Source: Ophiosphaerella korrae
Lineage: Eukaryota > Ascomycota > Dothideomycetes > Pleosporales > Phaeosphaeriaceae
Direction: 5' to 3'
Assembly (NCBI GenBank): GCA_028456385.1
Contig: JALNQF010000058.1
Span: 62,001-126,000 of the forward strand
Length of the DNA: 64,000 bases
In this document: piece by piece, positions 62,427-64,000 of the stretch
Layout: each line of letters starts with the position of its first letter
How positions within the stretch are numbered: the stretch's first letter is position 1
Translations under genes and position numbers: made by a program
Notes under the pieces: model-generated
Seen by the model: only the letters and a program-made list of their open reading frames with translations
The model's database searches: none
Told to the model about the DNA's origin: nothing

Positions 62427-63849
62427 ATGCCTCCCGCTCTGTTCCCACCCGCGGATGGCGGCCACTACAAGTGGCCTGCACCAAACTTCGTCAACCCAGA
62501 GACGAGGGGCTGGGCCGCGCCAGCTGGTATCATCGCTATGTTCTTCGTTACACTTTTCGTCTTTGTGATGAGGATCTGGGCACGATTTCACATCACGAGG
62601 AAGGCTGGCGTGGATGACTGGCTTATCATTGCATCAATGGTGAGTAAATGCCAAAGCATTACGTGTGGGAGAAGCTCACCTAATATAGCCAGGGCTACTC
62701 GGATTGACGATTGCAACCGTACTTGCACTTCGTGTATATGGCTTCCACCTCCATATCTGGGATCAGACACCACAGACTCTAATTACTATACGTCAGGTAG
62801 ATAACCCTCTCCATCCAATAGCTCACTACTAAGTTTGCGCGCAGATCACCATGGCTATGGAAATCATATATTTAGGAACGTCAACACTCACCAAGCTCTC
62901 AATCCTATGCTTCTACCGGCGCATTACATCTTCCATCATCAGTCGGCCTATTTTGTACGCTGTCTGGGCGAGTATCGTATTTGGTGTGTACATGTTTCAC
63001 AGTCTTGATATTCTCTCATTATGCTCATACTGCTTTACAGTTGCCGCATACGGAATTGCTTCGATCCTAGCTCTCATCTTCACCTGTAGCCCTGTAGAAG
63101 CATATTGGTACCGCTTTACACCACAATGGCTCAAGACTCACAAATACAAATGTGTAGACGAAGTAGCCTACCTGGTAGCAGTTATTAGTATCAGCACGCT
63201 TCAAGACTTTCTAGCTTGTATGCTGCCTATGTTTGTGGTTCACAAGCTTCTTTTGCCCTTTAGACAGAAGGTGGCACTGGCTGCCATCTTTCTTCTCGGT
63301 TTAGCGTACGCATTACATACTCCCCTCATTACTGATCAAGGAAGAGAATCAGACCATTGCTAACACCCACGTAGCGTCTGTGCAACTGGAGCCCTCCGCG
63401 TCCACTACGCCCACCGTGTCTATTACTACACTCGACTACACCCATCGCCCACTTACGATATCAGCTGGGAATCCCTCGGCTCATGGGTCTCTACCGCCGT
63501 CGAAACGAACGTTGCGATCATTTGCGCATCTGCGCCTGCGCTCAATCCCTACTTCAAAGGGTGGCTCAATGTATCTGGTTATGAGACTCGAAGTTTTGGC
63601 TGGTATAAACATAGGGGTAGAGGGTGGAGCCCTGGGAGACAAAGAGGTGATAGCTCACATTCAACACCACTAAAGCCCCTGAGTTGGAATAAGCGCAGTA
63701 CCGCGTCTCAAAACACGTCCTCTCCGTCCGCATATCCCCATATATCGCCGCAGCAATGGATTGATTCTCTAGAAAATATGCCACCTAGATCAGCAGGAGC
63801 GTCACAACGACAAGGAAGTGTTGCGCCGATTTTATCGAAGGAGAGATGA
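62427..63849 (+). CDS. Rhodopsin-domain (SAT4-type) integral membrane protein
   Basis: Five exons, 62427-62639, 62689-62796, 62845-62983, 63041-63305 and 63375-63849, with introns of 49, 48, 57 and 69 bp, give 399 residues. Seven membrane helices are expected. Visible ones are APAGIIAMFFVTLFVFVMRI, GLTIATVLALRVYGF, IYLGTSTLTKLSILCFY, PILYAVWASIVFVAAYGIAS, VAVISISTLQDFLACMLPMF and AAIFLLGLAVCATGALRV. Family signatures are KAGVDDWLIIASM, LTKLSILCFYRRI, IFTCSPVEAYW and ETNVAIICASAPALNPYFKG. The C-terminal tail (100 residues) is Ser/Arg-rich and cytosolic. This family includes many fungal plasma membrane proteins and is related in style to PTH11-like receptors. The ligand and function are unknown. 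All splice joins keep helices intact. Confidence 0.9.
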
Positions 63850-64000
63850 TCAACACCTTATGCCTTAGTACTTTTCTGCCTAGATATGAGTTTGAATTCT
63901 CGACCAGGGAACAGGAATTTTAATATCTAGAGTAAGAGTCGGCTTATGGCCATCGCAAAGGCAAATTCGGCAATCTTAAGATTTGAAATTCGTCTTTCAA

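Overview
The window looks like nuclear DNA of a filamentous ascomycete. Most multi-exon genes have short GT-AG introns (46-89 bp), upstream regions are compact, and the gene families are typical of the group: WSC and PAN/apple-like proteins, a rhodopsin-domain membrane protein, a fatty alcohol oxidase, Mss51 and an Est1/SMG7-like protein. Dothideomycetes (Pleosporales) is my best guess, from general protein style only. No ribosomal, tRNA, CRISPR, plasmid or prophage-type features were found. All exon joins below were worked out by hand from reading frame, splice consensus and family continuity.

Layout. 1-13.6 kb: an LRR protein gene, then a gene-poor stretch with decayed genes (WSC protein, small secreted protein, unidentified relic), one intact two-exon Rossmann-fold gene, a jacalin-like lectin gene and two degenerate tandem repeat arrays. 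Several premature stops are at CAG or TGG codons, or plausibly at CGA codons. These are C:G to T:A changes of the kind left by repeat-induced point mutation (RIP) or cytosine deamination. 13.6-20.1 kb: a D-2-hydroxyacid dehydrogenase diverges from an MFS permease of the allantoate permease type, which carries one in-frame TAG; then a Ser/Pro-rich protein of unknown role. 20.1-43.4 kb: a dense housekeeping island with a two-finger C2H2 protein, an Est1/SMG7-like protein, a FAF2/Ubx2-like UBX protein, Mss51, a PAP2 lipid phosphatase, a Cys-rich unknown, a GABA-type amino acid permease, a membrane-anchored phytase-like phosphatase, a small basic unknown, MoaA (MOCS1A), and a long ORF that ends in a MoaC domain. 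43.4-48.3 kb: a second gene-poor stretch with two more degenerate tandem arrays and a decayed duplication of about 180 bp. 48.3-58.3 kb: a GNAT acetyltransferase, a long-chain fatty alcohol oxidase, a FYVE-finger protein with an unusually long intron, and a Dus1-type tRNA dihydrouridine synthase. 58.3-64 kb: a gene-poor stretch, then a three-exon RNase H-fold gene, then a five-exon rhodopsin-domain membrane protein.

How the genes relate. The clearest functional pair is MoaA and the MoaC-containing gene, adjacent on the same strand and catalysing the two halves of cyclic pyranopterin monophosphate synthesis. The MoaC domain here sits behind about 600 residues of unrecognised sequence. The other genes look like independent cellular functions. 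The most unusual structural signal is four separate arrays of short (about 15-21 bp), highly diverged tandem repeats, all in the gene-poor stretches or at their edge, beside genes decayed by point mutation.
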